DNA from: Myrica gale
Lineage: Eukaryota; Streptophyta; Magnoliopsida; Fagales; Myricaceae
Direction: 5' to 3'
Length of the DNA: 64,000 bases
NCBI GenBank assembly: GCA_963930655.1
Contig: OZ005601.1
Location: 29,264,921 to 29,328,920 of the forward strand
The position numbers and the translations under genes were made by a program. A model generated the notes under the pieces. It had not been told where the DNA came from. It made no database searches and worked only from the letters and a program-made list of their open reading frames with translations. Below, one piece after another: positions 25,991-37,697 of this stretch. Position 1 is the stretch's first letter, and each line of letters begins with the position of its first letter.

Positions 25991-25999
25991 CTTAATTTT

Positions 26000-26870
26000 T
26001 TATACACCTAATAGAATAAGGTAACACCCGACTTCCAGGCAAGACAGGACAGCGACACATCTCTCCTCCTTAATGGAGCTCTATATTTAAAGCATGCAAT
26101 TAGTTAATCATGTTTTCTCTCCATCTACGAGGCTCCGTTTAATTCTCTCTCTCTCTTTAATAAGTGTGTCTAAACTATTATTTTATGCGTAACTCGATTC
26201 ATTTTAAAGTAGGTATAATTTGCAGTTCTTCCATTCTATACAAATTAGATAATCATCGGACCAAAAGTGCTAAGAATGACCTTTATTAACCATTTCTTCC
26301 CTTTCACTTCTGTTGAGGCCAATTCCAAGGAGCTGTCAAGTAAATTTCCCAATGGAGAAGGGTTATTGCTTATTTCATAATTTTTTTTTTCAAAATTATT
26401 CAGCCGTGTTGACTTATAGTTCCCTGAATAAACTTCCATTAAAGGCACGTGATTCGCGTCTCTAATTTCTTGGTAATTCCAAGAAGATAAGTTTGGACAT
26501 GCCAACAAATTGTGTAGCAAAATCCCCACAAAAACAACTGCGATTAATGGGTCCCCCGCCATGTGTCTGTATTTACTTGACAAATTAGGGAAGAACAATT
26601 AACCCAAATGGACAAACCTCAATAAATCAAATTTATTTGTTTTTTTTAATTAAAAAAAAACTTCCGTCTCGTGTAACTTTCATTACAAGGAAGCAAAAGA
26701 TCGTATAGTTGAATTACAAGCTATGCGACCGATACAAAGGAATAAGAGGAACAAAAACAAATTATTATTTACTACCGAAGGTCCGAAAATAGATAAACAC
26801 AATTTACAAAGTGGACCCTCCATAAATTATTGACAAAGACGTAACCACGTAGTCGCGTACTAAGGGGGAT
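26000..26870. other. Region downstream of the unknown membrane protein gene
   Basis: It contains the likely 3' UTR next to 26871. The open stretch at 26245-26598 on the minus strand has no recognisable domain and is not called. Confidence 0.45.
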
Positions 26871-27896
26871 TCAGGGCCGAGTCACCTCCCTTCGTGTTCT
26901 GGTTAAGGGTTTATGGTTACTCCTCGTGAAACTCGTCCTTGACCATAGTGGAGTCTGCTTCCCACGGTCCCACCACGTATCCACCTCCACGTCAGGTACC
27001 GGTGCCGTTACGTTCTTTAACGGCGATGTGACGTTCCTCACGTCCCCTACCGTGAGGTTACCCCTAGCGTCATCCCATACGTAGACCTTCTCGACGCCGC
27101 CGTATCCAATGCCCGCGATCTTTCCCACCTGGGGTCGCCACTCGCCGAGCATCGCCGGTATCCTACGCCGAACCCGACTGTCCCACACCCTCAGCGAGAT
27201 TCCTCCCGGCCCGTTCTTAGTCGCATTCAGGATCACTGGCGGTGAAGGGCACACAGTTGCCGCCTTTTTCCCGCCGCAAAAGGAGCCGATTATCTGCTCT
27301 CTGATATGATCGGAAATGGAGACCACACTTCGCGAATAGTCATCGAACTCGCTACAGTTGTCTTCGAAGTTTAGACCTAAGCCAACATTGTCCCACACCT
27401 TCACGACGCTCCGGCCGCAAGCCAAATCGGTCCACGAGAACCGTCTCCTGTGCTTCGATTTACCATTTTGACCATCGATTTCCTCATACAGACCTGAACC
27501 ACCAGCTACCCGGAAATCTTCATCAGTGGCTCGCCACCGATTCGACTCGGGTTCCTCGTAGTCTTCCTTCTTTTCGTCTTCGAAAGAAGATGATGACAAC
27601 GGAGAAGTTTCTCCGTTGTCGTCAATGTCTTCGTCGCTGACTAGTTTCTTAAGAGGCTTGGAAGCCAATGAATTGTCGCTCCGGCTTTTGACGATGAAAA
27701 CCTTAATTCCGGTAACGATAGTGCCAACAGATGCGAGCAGCGCTAGAATCAACGCACCCCATGTCCAAAGGCTGGAGGCTTCGAGCCCAGAATCCGAAAG
27801 AACCCGAGAAAGCAACGATGAATTCTCCATCGAGACCTCGAACTCGCTTATCCCGTTGAAAACAGGGATTTCCATGGTTATACAAGTTTCCGGCAC
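26871..27896 (-). CDS. Plant-specific single-pass membrane protein of unknown function, intronless
   Basis: The 341-residue frame is uninterrupted, GC-rich compared with its surroundings, and starts MPETCITMEI (a second ATG at codon 8 is also possible). It has a short N-terminal segment, one strong membrane segment at about residues 44-69 (WTWGALILALLASVGTIVTG and following), then a long, probably cytosolic part. That part holds an acidic serine-rich stretch (about 85-115) and a basic patch KHRRRFSW. Two regions look like folded or interaction segments: VVKVWDNVGLGLNFED, and LRVWDSRVRRRIPAM with GEWRPQVGKIAGIGYGGVEK. The C terminus is basic. I do not recognise a named domain. Frame length, codon choice and domain-like segments indicate a real gene. 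Confidence 0.85.
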   Translation of the reverse strand: MPETCITMEIPVFNGISEFEVSMENSSLLSRVLSDSGLEASSLWTWGALILALLASVGTIVTGIKVFIVKSRSDNSLASKPLKKLVSDEDIDDNGETSPLSSSSFEDEKKEDYEEPESNRWRATDEDFRVAGGSGLYEEIDGQNGKSKHRRRFSWTDLACGRSVVKVWDNVGLGLNFEDNCSEFDDYSRSVVSISDHIREQIIGSFCGGKKAATVCPSPPVILNATKNGPGGISLRVWDSRVRRRIPAMLGEWRPQVGKIAGIGYGGVEKVYVWDDARGNLTVGDVRNVTSPLKNVTAPVPDVEVDTWWDRGKQTPLWSRTSFTRSNHKPLTRTRREVTRP

Positions 27897-28500
27897 ACTC
27901 AGCTGAAAAAAAAAAACCCACAGAAGGAGGGGAGATGACTGAATTTCTGAAATGAAGTGCTTTCGAAAAAACGGCAGAGGCGGTGTGTTTGAGAGGTAGG
28001 TGAAGATGAGTAAGTTTCTGGCAGTTGGGGAGGGAGGGCGTGAGTTTTTAAGGGCAGAGAGGATAACGATTTTCAGGAACTAAAGTAGCAGCCAAAATTC
28101 TAAATTTTGACGTGGGGGACAACCATTAGAGGAGCAGTAATAGTATGGAGTTTTGGGGGCCACGTCAGGAAAGGCAGCTGGGCTTTTACGGACACTGAGC
28201 AGATTAGGACAGCTGAGTCATCATCTAGGCGAGGTCCCAAGTACGACAATGGAGAAGGGATTATTGTACGTGGAGGTGAAGCTTGGGACTCATTGGCTGA
28301 GTCAGCAGTTTCAGAGGAATACAGCACAGGTATTTGATTTGATCCTCTTAATATTCGATGCGGTGAGCAGTGTCAGCCCGTCAGGTTCCAAATACGTGGT
28401 GATCAATTTGTTGACGGTTTCACCACTCGAATGTTGACACGCGGAGACGGCTCTGTTCCTTCTGCCTTCTTTGATTGGCTTAGATTTTCCAATCGGACGA
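27897..28500. promoter_or_regulatory. Upstream region of the unknown membrane protein gene
   Basis: No sharp promoter motif could be assigned. The overlapping open stretches on both strands at 28100-28437 have no recognisable content. Confidence 0.35.
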
Positions 28501-29671
28501 TGATAGTGTTGGGGATCTAGGTTCTAGATCAAAAGATATGAAATTAAGTTCTCCTAAGCAATGTGATCTCAACAATCCCTCATTATTTGAAGACCGACGT
28601 CCTCGTCATCTGCGTCTCTCACATGACCTCTATAGAGGGCTTTCATCGGATTTGGGCCTACCCTGACCCGTATCGGATCTAAAAGGTCGAAAAAAATGAA
28701 TTCATGCAAGCCACCACACGACCTAAGAAAGACGCATGATCCACCAATTGATGAGTACCTGAACTCTAGACCAAAATACATGTCTTGTAGTTAGAGTTAT
28801 CCAAATTTTCTAATTAGGTTGTCCTATGCAATGTGAGATCTCAACAGGTAGGTCTCATTCACTTCCATCAATCAAAGTTATGATCATCAAACAAGGAAGT
28901 GCTAAGTAGGCAGGAGGAGTAAATGTTGGGCACTATATGTGGTCAGCAATGAAGAAAAGTTGGGCATTTTTTTTGTGTCGTGGTCCAAAACTAGGACCTT
29001 TGAACATTACGCTACGCGATTTCGAACAATTCTCATGTGTATGATAGGGTCGTCACACGACTAGCATGAATCACGTGAATATTGTTCAAGAGCAAATTAC
29101 TTTTGCATTTTTAGTCAATTATTACGTGTCAATGAATAATTTTGGAAAAAACCCAATTAATTTGGTGACAATTTTTTTTTTCCTTTTTATATTATATTGT
29201 ATTATTCTACCATAACATTTTTCTGTGTCACATGTTAAACGAGAAGCCTTCGGTCATATAAGCTATTGACTTCATATTCCAATGGATCGCATTGGATTAG
29301 TTAAGACAATTCGCATTGGGAAGGTAAATGTAGTAGGCACGTGGGATTGAGGTTAATTTAGTGAAAATTTTTTTGGTAATTACTTGAGGTCACCAAATCG
29401 CGTTATCCATGCAAATCACACAACATCTGGCCACTGAAGAAAAGTACAAATAGAATTAATCATCATTGGGAGGGTGGTCGTGAGTGGGGACAAAGTCACA
29501 AAACCATCACAATGAGTAATGTATGTGCCTTTTTATGATTCTAAATATAACGTGGGTGGGTTCCACTTATTGGTTCAGTATTAGGTACGAGTCTTACTGG
29601 TTGAGCAGAGGCTTGGTTCAAACATCAAGGGTACTATACCTTCTCTTTAGAGTTTTTAAAAACCCTAGGTT
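28501..29671. other. Intergenic DNA
   Basis: At 28508-28576 and about 28745-28844 two segments end in similar sequence (ATGTGATCTCAACA and ATGTGAGATCTCAACA). They may be remains of short terminal repeats, but other boundaries are unclear. No gene is seen. Confidence 0.4.
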
Positions 29672-29841
29672 TAGGATACGTTCGGTTAATAAAAATTTTT
29701 GAATTATCGTAATTCTCCAATCAAACATCATTTTTAACACCACATAAAAATAACTACAACATACATACCAATAAAATTAACATCACATTAAAATTCTTAA
29801 AACACCAAAAATCTTCACAAAACTCCTTAACCTAACATCCC
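29672..29841. repeat. MITE, GGATRYGTTCGGTT family, copy 1
   Basis: It starts with GGATACGTTCGGTTAAT and ends with CCTAACATCC. The interior contains CCAATCAAACATCATTTTTA and TACCAATAAAATTAACATC, shared with copies at 35150-35324 (reverse) and 57634-57822. Confidence 0.7.
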
Positions 29842-29859
29842 CTTAGTTTTTTTCTTTTG

Positions 29860-30776
29860 CATGTAACGCAGATGGGAGGAGCGTCTTTTCTCAGCTCCTC
29901 GTGCTCCTCCCAGCCCCCCATAACTCCCCTCTCCATCCCTCCACAGATCTAGCCTTTTTCTTGGTTTTTCTTTTGCCTCTTCCGCCGGTGAAGTTTTTTT
30001 TTTCTTTTTGGTTTTTTTTGTTCGATATGTTGGTGTTTAGATCTAGGCGCTTTTGTTCTTTTTTGGTGGCCACCGCCCCTCTAGTAATGTTCTCCACCTC
30101 TAGGTGAGCTCATCCATCCAGGTACCGTTCAATTTGGCCGGCGCATTCTGGTCCATGCGCTACACGCGCAACGCGTGGATCTCATGCGCCCGACTTTAAT
30201 CTTCAATTTTTGACCTTTGTTGGTTGTATCTGAACGCCACGCGCCACTTGGATGGATTCCCCCGCCTATGGCGATCCCATGCCTCCGAGTTGCTGAATTT
30301 CCGGCCGCGCGTGAGTCCTATGCGCCTCTTGTCACTGCTGCGCGTTTCACCACACTACCAGCGTTTTTGGTTCTTCAGCACCTTCTTGGTGGTGTTTTGT
30401 TTCCGTAGTGGTGTTTTTGTTCTTTGTGGTGTTGTTTTTTGTTTTTTAGCCTATGTGTTGGCCTTTGTATTTATGTTTGTGTAGTTTTTCCCAGCTCCTC
30501 GGTGGGCTTTGCTGATTCTTTGTGAATCTTTTTCAGCCCTCTGTTTGGGCTTTGTAGTGCCCAGGTTGTCTGCAGTTTCACTACTAGCTCAACTAGATTT
30601 CCGTGGTTTGTCTGCTGTTATCGGTCACCCGCACCCTCTGCCTAGCATGACACATATAGTGATTTTTCTGATCCTCTTTTGGATTGTTGCTGGTCTTCTT
30701 TTACACCCTGGTTGTAGTTTGACCTTATTTAGGATGATCCTTGTATAGTTACACAATTGCAATACAAGCCTAACGA
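29860..30776 (+). repeat. GC/T-rich retroelement-like segment, family with 37698-38568 and 59641-60123
   Basis: The segment is pyrimidine- and GC-rich against AT-rich flanks. It carries ACGCGTGGATCTCATGCGCC (from about 30170), shared with small changes by the other two copies, and ends in a short A-rich tail near 30773-30780. The 5' limit and target duplication could not be set. Open frames within it look accidental. Confidence 0.5.
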
Positions 30777-30902
30777 CATTATTCAGAAAAAAGAGTAGAG
30801 GCTTAGGTCCTTATCAATTGAGTCCCCATCAACTTGCTCCAAAGAACAAAAAAACCAAAAAAAAAAAAAATCAAGTCCCTTTCAACTTTATTTAAATTAA
30901 AT

Positions 30903-31573
30903 TAAGGCTTAAATGCAAGTACATTCGTATGAGAATGTTTCATATATGTTCCGTTAGTAACAAAAGTTATTTTCAAGTCTTTGCGGTAATGTTTTCGTAA
31001 AAAAAATATCTTTACGTCAATCTCCGTTTCGAAAACTAATGGGAGTTGGTGACGTGACAAGCGTAAACTACATAATTACGAATCATATTAGGCCATGTGT
31101 CATCATGGGCTGACCTTTGCCACATATGATGTCTAGTCATTGCCACATCGTTCAAATAAAGCCACGTAGACCGAAATTAAAAAATAACCAAAAAACAAAG
31201 CAAGTTGAACTATGTCGTATGGACGTGGCCTTTAACATATTCACTCTACCGAATCCCCGAACTCCTAACTCTTTCTTCTCCAAAATTTTCTTGCCACCCC
31301 TGGGAGAATTGTCTAGCCCCGAAGCCCTCTGGATCAACGTCTTCCCTCTAACTCGAACCCCTAATTCATACTGTAATTTCTTAAAGAACTCGTAAATAGT
31401 GACTTATACTTGTCACGTCACCAATTCATGCTAATTTTTAAATGGAGACTGGGGAGGGATAATTTTTTTACGAGAACATTACTACAAGGACTTAAAACTC
31501 AACTTTTATTAATATAAAGACATATTTGTAACATTCTAGTACCACATGAACTGTGAATGTATTTAAGCCTTAA
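30903..31573. mobile_element. Long-arm foldback element, 0.67 kb
   Basis: Left end TTAAGGCTTAAATGCAAG, right end read backward TTAAGGCTTAAATACATTC. The arms pair with gaps for roughly 160 bp (for example ATGTTTCATATATG against ATGTTACAAATATG, and the GTGACGTGACAAG/CTTGTCACGTCACC pair). A Mutator-like foldback MITE is likely. The flanking AT-rich sequence prevents a certain 9-bp duplication call. Confidence 0.7.
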
Positions 31574-32714
31574 ATTAATTTATAAGTATTAATAAATCCA
31601 GTCTAAAAATAAACAATATATAAGTGAAACATAAAAGCTATGACCAATAATAAATGTTTATAAAACATTATAGAAACTTAATTATTTTCTTTATGGCGTG
31701 ACAAACGATGTGAATAGGGCCCGTGGACGAATACACCATATAATAATTTTTTTTTCCAAAGATGCCCTGTACTCTGCAGTGTTGGTGTTCCTAGCTGAGA
31801 AGCTTTCAAGTTATGGGCTGTCTTCAAGGTTACACGCGTCGTTTCAATAAACTCCTTGCAATTGGACAATTCTTTGGTTTTGTGTTTCCTGTGTACCAAA
31901 GAAACAAAGACGTACTTATCTGGATAAATTATATGTACGTCACTTTGTTACACTGATTTCTTGGACTACTAAATCTGGTTGTTGTGCTTAATGATGTTGA
32001 GTTACGATTAAGGTAATGTTCTCTAGCCCTTCTGCCTCTGGGTAACTGGAATCTATGTGCCAAACAAACGGAGGTAAAAAAATAAAATCATTGGAACCAG
32101 TCAACCTTGGCAATGTTTCCAAATTGGTCTGTCATGGGTTTCAAGATCGAAATTGAACACGTAAACGCAATGTTCTCGGTGTTCCTTTTTTTTTTTTCAA
32201 TTTCTTCAATGTTCTGTTTTGGGTGGGGATCTGGTACTGGAGTTGTTGTTTCCATGGGCAACAACTTTGGCCCAATTTTGTAATTTTTGGGCATCCGAGA
32301 ACATGGGGCTGTGCTTAAACGGGTCCAGAGTTCTTGACCCGTTTTTCTAGCCTATTCGTTGGTGGCGCGTCAGATGGGCCTCCAATTTAAGATCATGGAG
32401 CGAAATTGTTTTATGTAACTTGGAGGGATTCTTAACTCCCTATCTGATTCATATTTTACTGGTGCTTCACTACCGTGCAGCGCATCAAGTTTCTCTTAGA
32501 TGAGACTTGCGTACACTGGCATATGCTTGGTGTGCTTTTTGTGGATAACGAGGATAACCTTTAAGGCAAGCCAAACCTTAATCACTTGAGGTAAATCTCG
32601 AGGAGACTAGCGCGGCGACGCTCTACAAATCACGGCCTCCCATTTGAGTCACTAGCTAGTTTGATCTTGAAAGGAATTGACACATGATGGGAGCTAATTA
32701 TTATATATTGTATG
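31574..32714. other. Intergenic DNA
   Basis: No gene is recognised. The end of this stretch (from about 32460) may be decayed LINE sequence leading into the RNase H remnant. Confidence 0.45.
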
Positions 32715-33008
32715 GATTAGAAGGGGGTGGTTGAAGCTTAATTCGGATGTTGCAATGTGTCCTTTTGGGTCATACATAGAATTGTTAGAGATTCTCATAG
32801 TTCCCTCTATATAGTATACATGGAACGCTTAAGTGTTATGAATCCCATAGTTGATGAAGTTTAACCGCCTCGGCGAAAGCTACGATTCTTTCTAAGAGGC
32901 AAAGGTGGCCTTGGGTTGTGTTTGAAAACGATTCGCTGGTGCTATGTAAAGAAGTTGCACCTCAAGACTAACCTCAACTTTGGGCGATTTCGACACTAGT
33001 TTTGCATA
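32715..33008 (+). mobile_element. LINE RNase H remnant
   Basis: With two frame changes it reads KLNSDVAMCPFGSY, then YMERLSVMNPIVDE and AKATILSKRQRWPWVVFEND, then LCKEVAPQD and LWAISTLV. This is the plant LINE RNase H-like domain. It resembles the remnant at 8265-8516 (YTERLTSQDPLDDK), so both come from related elements. No ends can be defined. Confidence 0.7.
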
Positions 33009-33773
33009 TTAGAACTTGCTTGGAGGAGTTAGTTTTTCTTCTGTTATTCCCGAATATATCTAGGCTTGTGATATGTTTTGTCCTTTTCACTAATTATATG
33101 GATCAAGATAAAACAGCACACGGACAGAGCCATTTATCCATAATGACACGCAGTTTCCAGTTTCTAATGGCAAACCATGATGTCACCATGGAGGGAATAG
33201 GATCAGTATCATCCTTTCTGCAGCGAACGAAATCTTAATGTATTTGCAGATGACAAAGAAAAAACTTGTTTATTTTTCAATGTCTAGAAAGGCCGCTTGG
33301 AGACAATAAAAACTACATGCGGAGTGGAAATTCTAACTGATTAATGTAATTGATCAGTTCCATCGAAGTGGAAATCTTTTGCATAAGAAGAGGTTGATCT
33401 GTATAATCCCAATCTAGTAAGATCATGGGCTAAAATTATATTAGTCTTACCAGAAGAGAGAAGGAAAATAGGAAGAGACGAGGATGAAATTGAGCTAGAT
33501 CATCAAAACCACTACCTCTTATTTATGACAGAATCATATACCATACCTATCAGGAGATATAGATAGATCAATCTACCCTTAGAAAATTGCCAAAGAATTA
33601 ATTAAATCTCTCAATTATTCACAGTTAACACTATCCACTCTCTCGCTCTGATTCATGTCTATACCATTGGAGAGATATCAAAAAAAGGAACAGAAAGCAC
33701 CAACAAGGAAGACAACTTATGGACAAGACACACGGACAAACTGACTAATAAGTCCTCTAATTCCATTACCATC
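33009..33773. other. Region downstream of the VQ gene
   Basis: The part nearest 33774 should be the VQ 3' UTR. Nothing else is recognised. Confidence 0.45.
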
Positions 33774-34451
33774 TCAATATTCTGGTAGCCCTTTCATAAA
33801 CTCGAACAAAGACGGGGACATCGAGCCACCCATGTTTGGCGAGACGTATGCCGAATCAGGATATCTATAAACAGGGCGAGGCGAGCAGAAGAAATTGGTG
33901 GTATTCGGGGTGAACAAAGGAATATCAGCAAGATAAGGATTGGTTTGCGGTATAATTGGTGAGGCACAGGACGAGCTTGCCTTGACATCACAACCACCGC
34001 CGCCGCCGCCCCCAGAATTCTCGTCGGTGAGAGCCGAAGATGACTCATTATCATCATGGTTAACATTCTTCACGTTGGGATGATTTCCTTCCATGGACAG
34101 AGCACTCTTATGGGGTTGTTCATCATGCGGTGCAGTCTCAGTTTCATCATCCTTATGGGACCGCGACGATACACCGGTAAGCTTTTGGACGAGAGCCATG
34201 AAATCCCGAGCCTGCGTGTGGATGATCTTCGGCGAATGGGTATAAATTATAACCGGTTGCCTCTGCTGTTGCTGTTGCCTGGCCGGAGCAACGCTGGCAA
34301 CCGAAGAGGTTGACATTGAAGACATGTCCGAAGATGACTTGTGAATGAAATGGGAACCCTTGTTGATCTTCAACGGAGACGGACGTGCACCGTTGATCTC
34401 CCTCCTAGAGTTCCCATATTGGAGATCACCATGAGAGTTTGCAGGGCTCAT
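33774..34451 (-). CDS. VQ-motif protein, intronless (MKS1/VQ20-like)
   Basis: A complete 225-residue frame starts MSPANSHGDL. The VQ motif FMALVQKLTG is at residues 84-93, preceded by PVIIYTHSPKIIHTQARD, a block typical of the MKS1/VQ8/VQ20 group. A QQQQQ run (59-63) and a GGGGGGG run near residue 150 lie in disordered, serine-rich linkers. The C terminus SPSLFEFMKGLPEY is also a conserved end of this group. VQ proteins are nuclear partners of WRKY transcription factors, binding through the VQ core, and tune defence and growth. The gene has no intron, as is common for angiosperm VQ genes. The closest family member is inferred from motifs only. Confidence 0.95.
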   Translation of the reverse strand: MSPANSHGDLQYGNSRREINGARPSPLKINKGSHFIHKSSSDMSSMSTSSVASVAPARQQQQQRQPVIIYTHSPKIIHTQARDFMALVQKLTGVSSRSHKDDETETAPHDEQPHKSALSMEGNHPNVKNVNHDDNESSSALTDENSGGGGGGGCDVKASSSCASPIIPQTNPYLADIPLFTPNTTNFFCSPRPVYRYPDSAYVSPNMGGSMSPSLFEFMKGLPEY

Positions 34452-34532
34452 GGCTCAAAATGCTCGGACCGGAATCGGAGCTGGAAACCTACTTCTGTTA
34501 GATATGGAAGAGTTTGTTGGCGGTGAAGAGGG

Positions 34533-34569
<37 letters not shown>
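34533..34569. repeat. TA-dinucleotide microsatellite upstream of the VQ gene
   Basis: An uninterrupted TA/AT tract of about 37 bases is followed by an interrupted one to 34579. It starts about 80 bp upstream of the VQ start codon, in the presumed 5' leader or core promoter. Confidence 0.95.
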
Positions 34570-34575
<6 letters not shown>

Positions 34576-34589
34576 TATAGGAGGATTAG

Positions 34590-35149
34590 TTGGGGGAGGA
34601 GAAGGATAGACATAAACAAGGATATGGTGGCCAGCGATTCTGACCGTTGACATACATATACACTGATGTATAGGAGAATGAGATATGCGGTGTTGAAATC
34701 TAAGGGTTTAACGGAGAGAAGCTGTTAGACGCTACCATTAGTTGTTCTCTTGACCGTCTTTGTCGTCTGGACAGCAACATGTGCAGTTGGCGGGATGACA
34801 AGTTGTTCAGTTTTATTAGGATCTTGTTTATCTTTTATCTTTCTCCCTTATAGTTTAGTATTTTTTTTAATTAATTTCTATATTTAAAATATTTAAAATT
34901 GTTGAATATTCTACGATATATTTAAAAAGGTAGCTTAATAAAATAGGTTTACTTGCATACCAAGACAAGCCGAAATATCGCGATCTCGAAATAATTATTT
35001 TAAATATAATTCTGAATGATTATAATTATAATTTATTGCTTAAAAATTATGAAAATACATGCCTTAGCAGATATAATTTTATCGAGTTAATTAGCTCTTG
35101 AAGGTTCGACTCTGCTAATTGAGTTTAATAAGATTTTGTCTTGTCTTGG
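34590..35149. other. Intergenic DNA upstream of the VQ gene
   Basis: It probably includes the VQ promoter. No defined element could be chosen. Confidence 0.4.
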
Positions 35150-35324
35150 GGGCTGTTCGGTTGTATAGTATTTTGAGATTTTTTTTGTGTTTTGAGAATT
35201 TTTATATGATGTTAACTTTATTGGTATGCGTGTTGTAATTATTTTTATGTAAGGTTAAAAATAATGTTTGGTTGTGAATATTTTGTATTAAAAAATCTAT
35301 AAAAAATTTTCTGGCCGAACAAAC
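35150..35324. repeat. MITE, GGATRYGTTCGGTT family, copy 2 (reverse)
   Basis: It starts GGGCTGTTCGGTTG and ends CTGGCCGAACAAAC. Inside, GATGTTAACTTTATTGGTAT is the reverse complement of the shared interior of the copies at 29672 and 57634. Confidence 0.7.
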
Positions 35325-36145
35325 TCTTGGATCAAAATCTGATACAATTGTCCAACTTGCAGTACTTTAGATGTCACTGAAAGTCAAAGTTTCTAATACT
35401 TTTTTTTATCAGTTGATTAAGACCTTAAACTATAAAAAACAGTACAACAAACATGTTTATTATCATTATGCACGTATATTAACAAAACATAGACAGAGAT
35501 AAAGTTGTGTGGCCCAAGATTAAGCATATTCTTAATTTTCGCGAAAGTCAACGAAAGCGCCTCATCATGAGTTGACGTTTGGGCCTTTTCGTAATCTTGG
35601 GTATAGCAAAGCAAGAGCATTAGCCGAGTTTTGTATTTGTTAAAGAAATATTTGATGTGTTAATTTTTTTTTTTTTGTATATTTGAAAATGGATTAAAAG
35701 ATAATAGTATAATTTACTCAAAGGTCCTGTAAAAAATGGTATTTATAACTGCGAGGACACTTCAAACCAGGGTTAGTCAACAAATATGAACAGTAATATT
35801 CCAAAGCTAGCTGCCGATGTTGATCACAGATGAAGTCTCAAAGGTTTGGCTGCCATTTTTTTTTTTGTTTATCACCTTCATTATTTCTGTAATTGGAATT
35901 CAAAGCCTTGGAAAAGGAAAATTAATAAATTAATCCACTGGAATGTGAATCCATAACTTTCTAACCCATAAATTAATATCACTTTAATTACCAGTTACTC
36001 TTAGCACCTTTTATTTGCTGTGCTTCTTCTTAACCCAAAAATAATTGGAAATTAGCAATGGCCCAGGACCAAAAAAATTAAGGTAAAAGGAAATGAAAAT
36101 AGTTAAATTAATTCAAACGTAGAATTTTCTAGCTAGAAACATTAA
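35325..36145. other. Intergenic DNA
   Basis: No gene, RNA or bounded element is recognised. Confidence 0.5.
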
Positions 36146-36343
36146 GGCTGCGTTTGCGTCCTAAAATTTTACACACTCTAAAATTTTAACACAATAAAAA
36201 ATTACAATATAATCTCTCTCTCCCCCATCAAATCACTACTATTCACTACAAAAAATATAAAAAATTATCTATCTCTTCACTTTTTCACTAAACCCAATAC
36301 TTAAAATTTTAACAACACTAAAATTTTACAACACAAACACACC
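36146..36343. mobile_element. PIF/Harbinger-like MITE, copy 1
   Basis: It starts GGCTGCGTTTGCG and ends ACAAACACACC. It is nearly the same throughout as the copy at 51960-52158. TAA precedes it and TAG follows, consistent with an eroded TAA target duplication. Confidence 0.8.
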
Positions 36344-36484
36344 TAGAAGTCTTCAATAGTAGTTATATATTCCTGGAAGTGTCCAAACCCAAGTAAAGTC
36401 CTTTGTTGAAACTTCCATTCGGATCGAGAAAATCCTTTATTTGTAAGTTTCCTTTCGGTTTCCTCACATTCATATATATAGATT

Positions 36485-37399
36485 CAGTGGGGGACGCAGG
36501 GGTATCCGTGCGTCTGCTACCCACGGATTGCCCAATTTTTTTTTTCTTTTTCTTCATAAGTTAGTATAAGTTCGATACCCATTAAGTCTAGGCCGGTATC
36601 GGACCTAAAATAAATTTTTTTTACTTCATTTTTATTATACCTCAAAAAATGTTGTGTTTTGTTTATGATCCTTGTATAGGCCAAAATAAAATTCTGACCA
36701 CTTTTAGGATATATTTATCTAAGGAAATCTTTTACTAAATCTTGCTTATCTTGAAAATTTTGTTTTTTATTATTCAGAGTATGGTTTGCCATCAATTTGT
36801 TGCTTTGCGTGTGGAAGTTGCTTTAGAGAATGTGAATATCTTTCAATTCTAAATCCATAGAACCTAGAGAAAGTAAATTTTAAATGCATCCCCAGTAACC
36901 TTTTGTCAAAAGAACAAAGGGGAAGAAAAAAAGACAGGTCTCAGTTGTGGTAATAACAAAAAAATGTAAGAAAGACAACCCCTAGTGACATCAAGACGTC
37001 AACCATCAGAATCATTTGTAATTTGTTTTAAAGTTTTAGAATTAACTAGGGAATTAACTTGAATTAGATCATCAAGAGTGGTTTGCGTAATATGATGGAA
37101 GATGACTGGATGAATAATTGCATGTTAGTGTACATCGAACAAGAAGTTTTTAAAACTATTGAGAACGAAGTCATTTTGCAACATTTTCAGGAGATGCAAA
37201 CTGGTAGGATCCAATTGTCAACTCTCAGTCGCAGTACATAGTACGGTACATGTATTCCAATATTTTTAACACTTTTAGTCCTTAATTTTCGATATTCTAA
37301 CTCTAAGACATTGTTTTGCATTACGAAGGAAATTTTTTTTTTTATTGTTTCGCCTTTAAAGTTCGACACCCATAAATTTTAATCCTGGTTCCGCCACTG
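36485..37399. mobile_element. hAT element with CAGTGG ends, sister of 55669-56842
   Basis: The left end is CAGTGGGGGACGCAGGGGTA. The right end, read inward, is CAGTGGCGGAACCAGGATTA. The right part (from about 37195) matches the sister element at CTCTCAGTCGCAGTACATAG and in the segment that follows. No protein-coding capacity is seen. The 8 bp on the two sides are similar but offset (TATAGATT against TTAATAGATT), so the target duplication is not exact. Confidence 0.75.
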
Positions 37400-37697
37400 T
37401 TAATAGATTATAGAGGCGTAAATATGGATTTTCTTTTGTTACAGCTAACCAATATATATCATTCGAGCTCTCAAGTAGTTTTACAACCTGCATGCCCTGC
37501 GTCATAAGGAATCATTCTAGCCTCTAGGCTATGTATGAATGGTTTCCTGACGGGTAGAAGTTATTATGGTTACGCCCAGATAAACTTATCATCTTCGGTC
37601 GCGCCCACTTCTACCATTTTTTACTTAGAAAAAACAAAATAGTTTGACAAGAAAAGTACGTTGCTGAATATTTCGTTTAAGCAAGTTTTTATATATA

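Noticed and set aside
28508..28844. Two segments ending in CTCAACA that could be LTRs of a tiny retrotransposon
   Set aside because: Starts do not align, no primer-binding site or purine tract was seen, and there is no target duplication.
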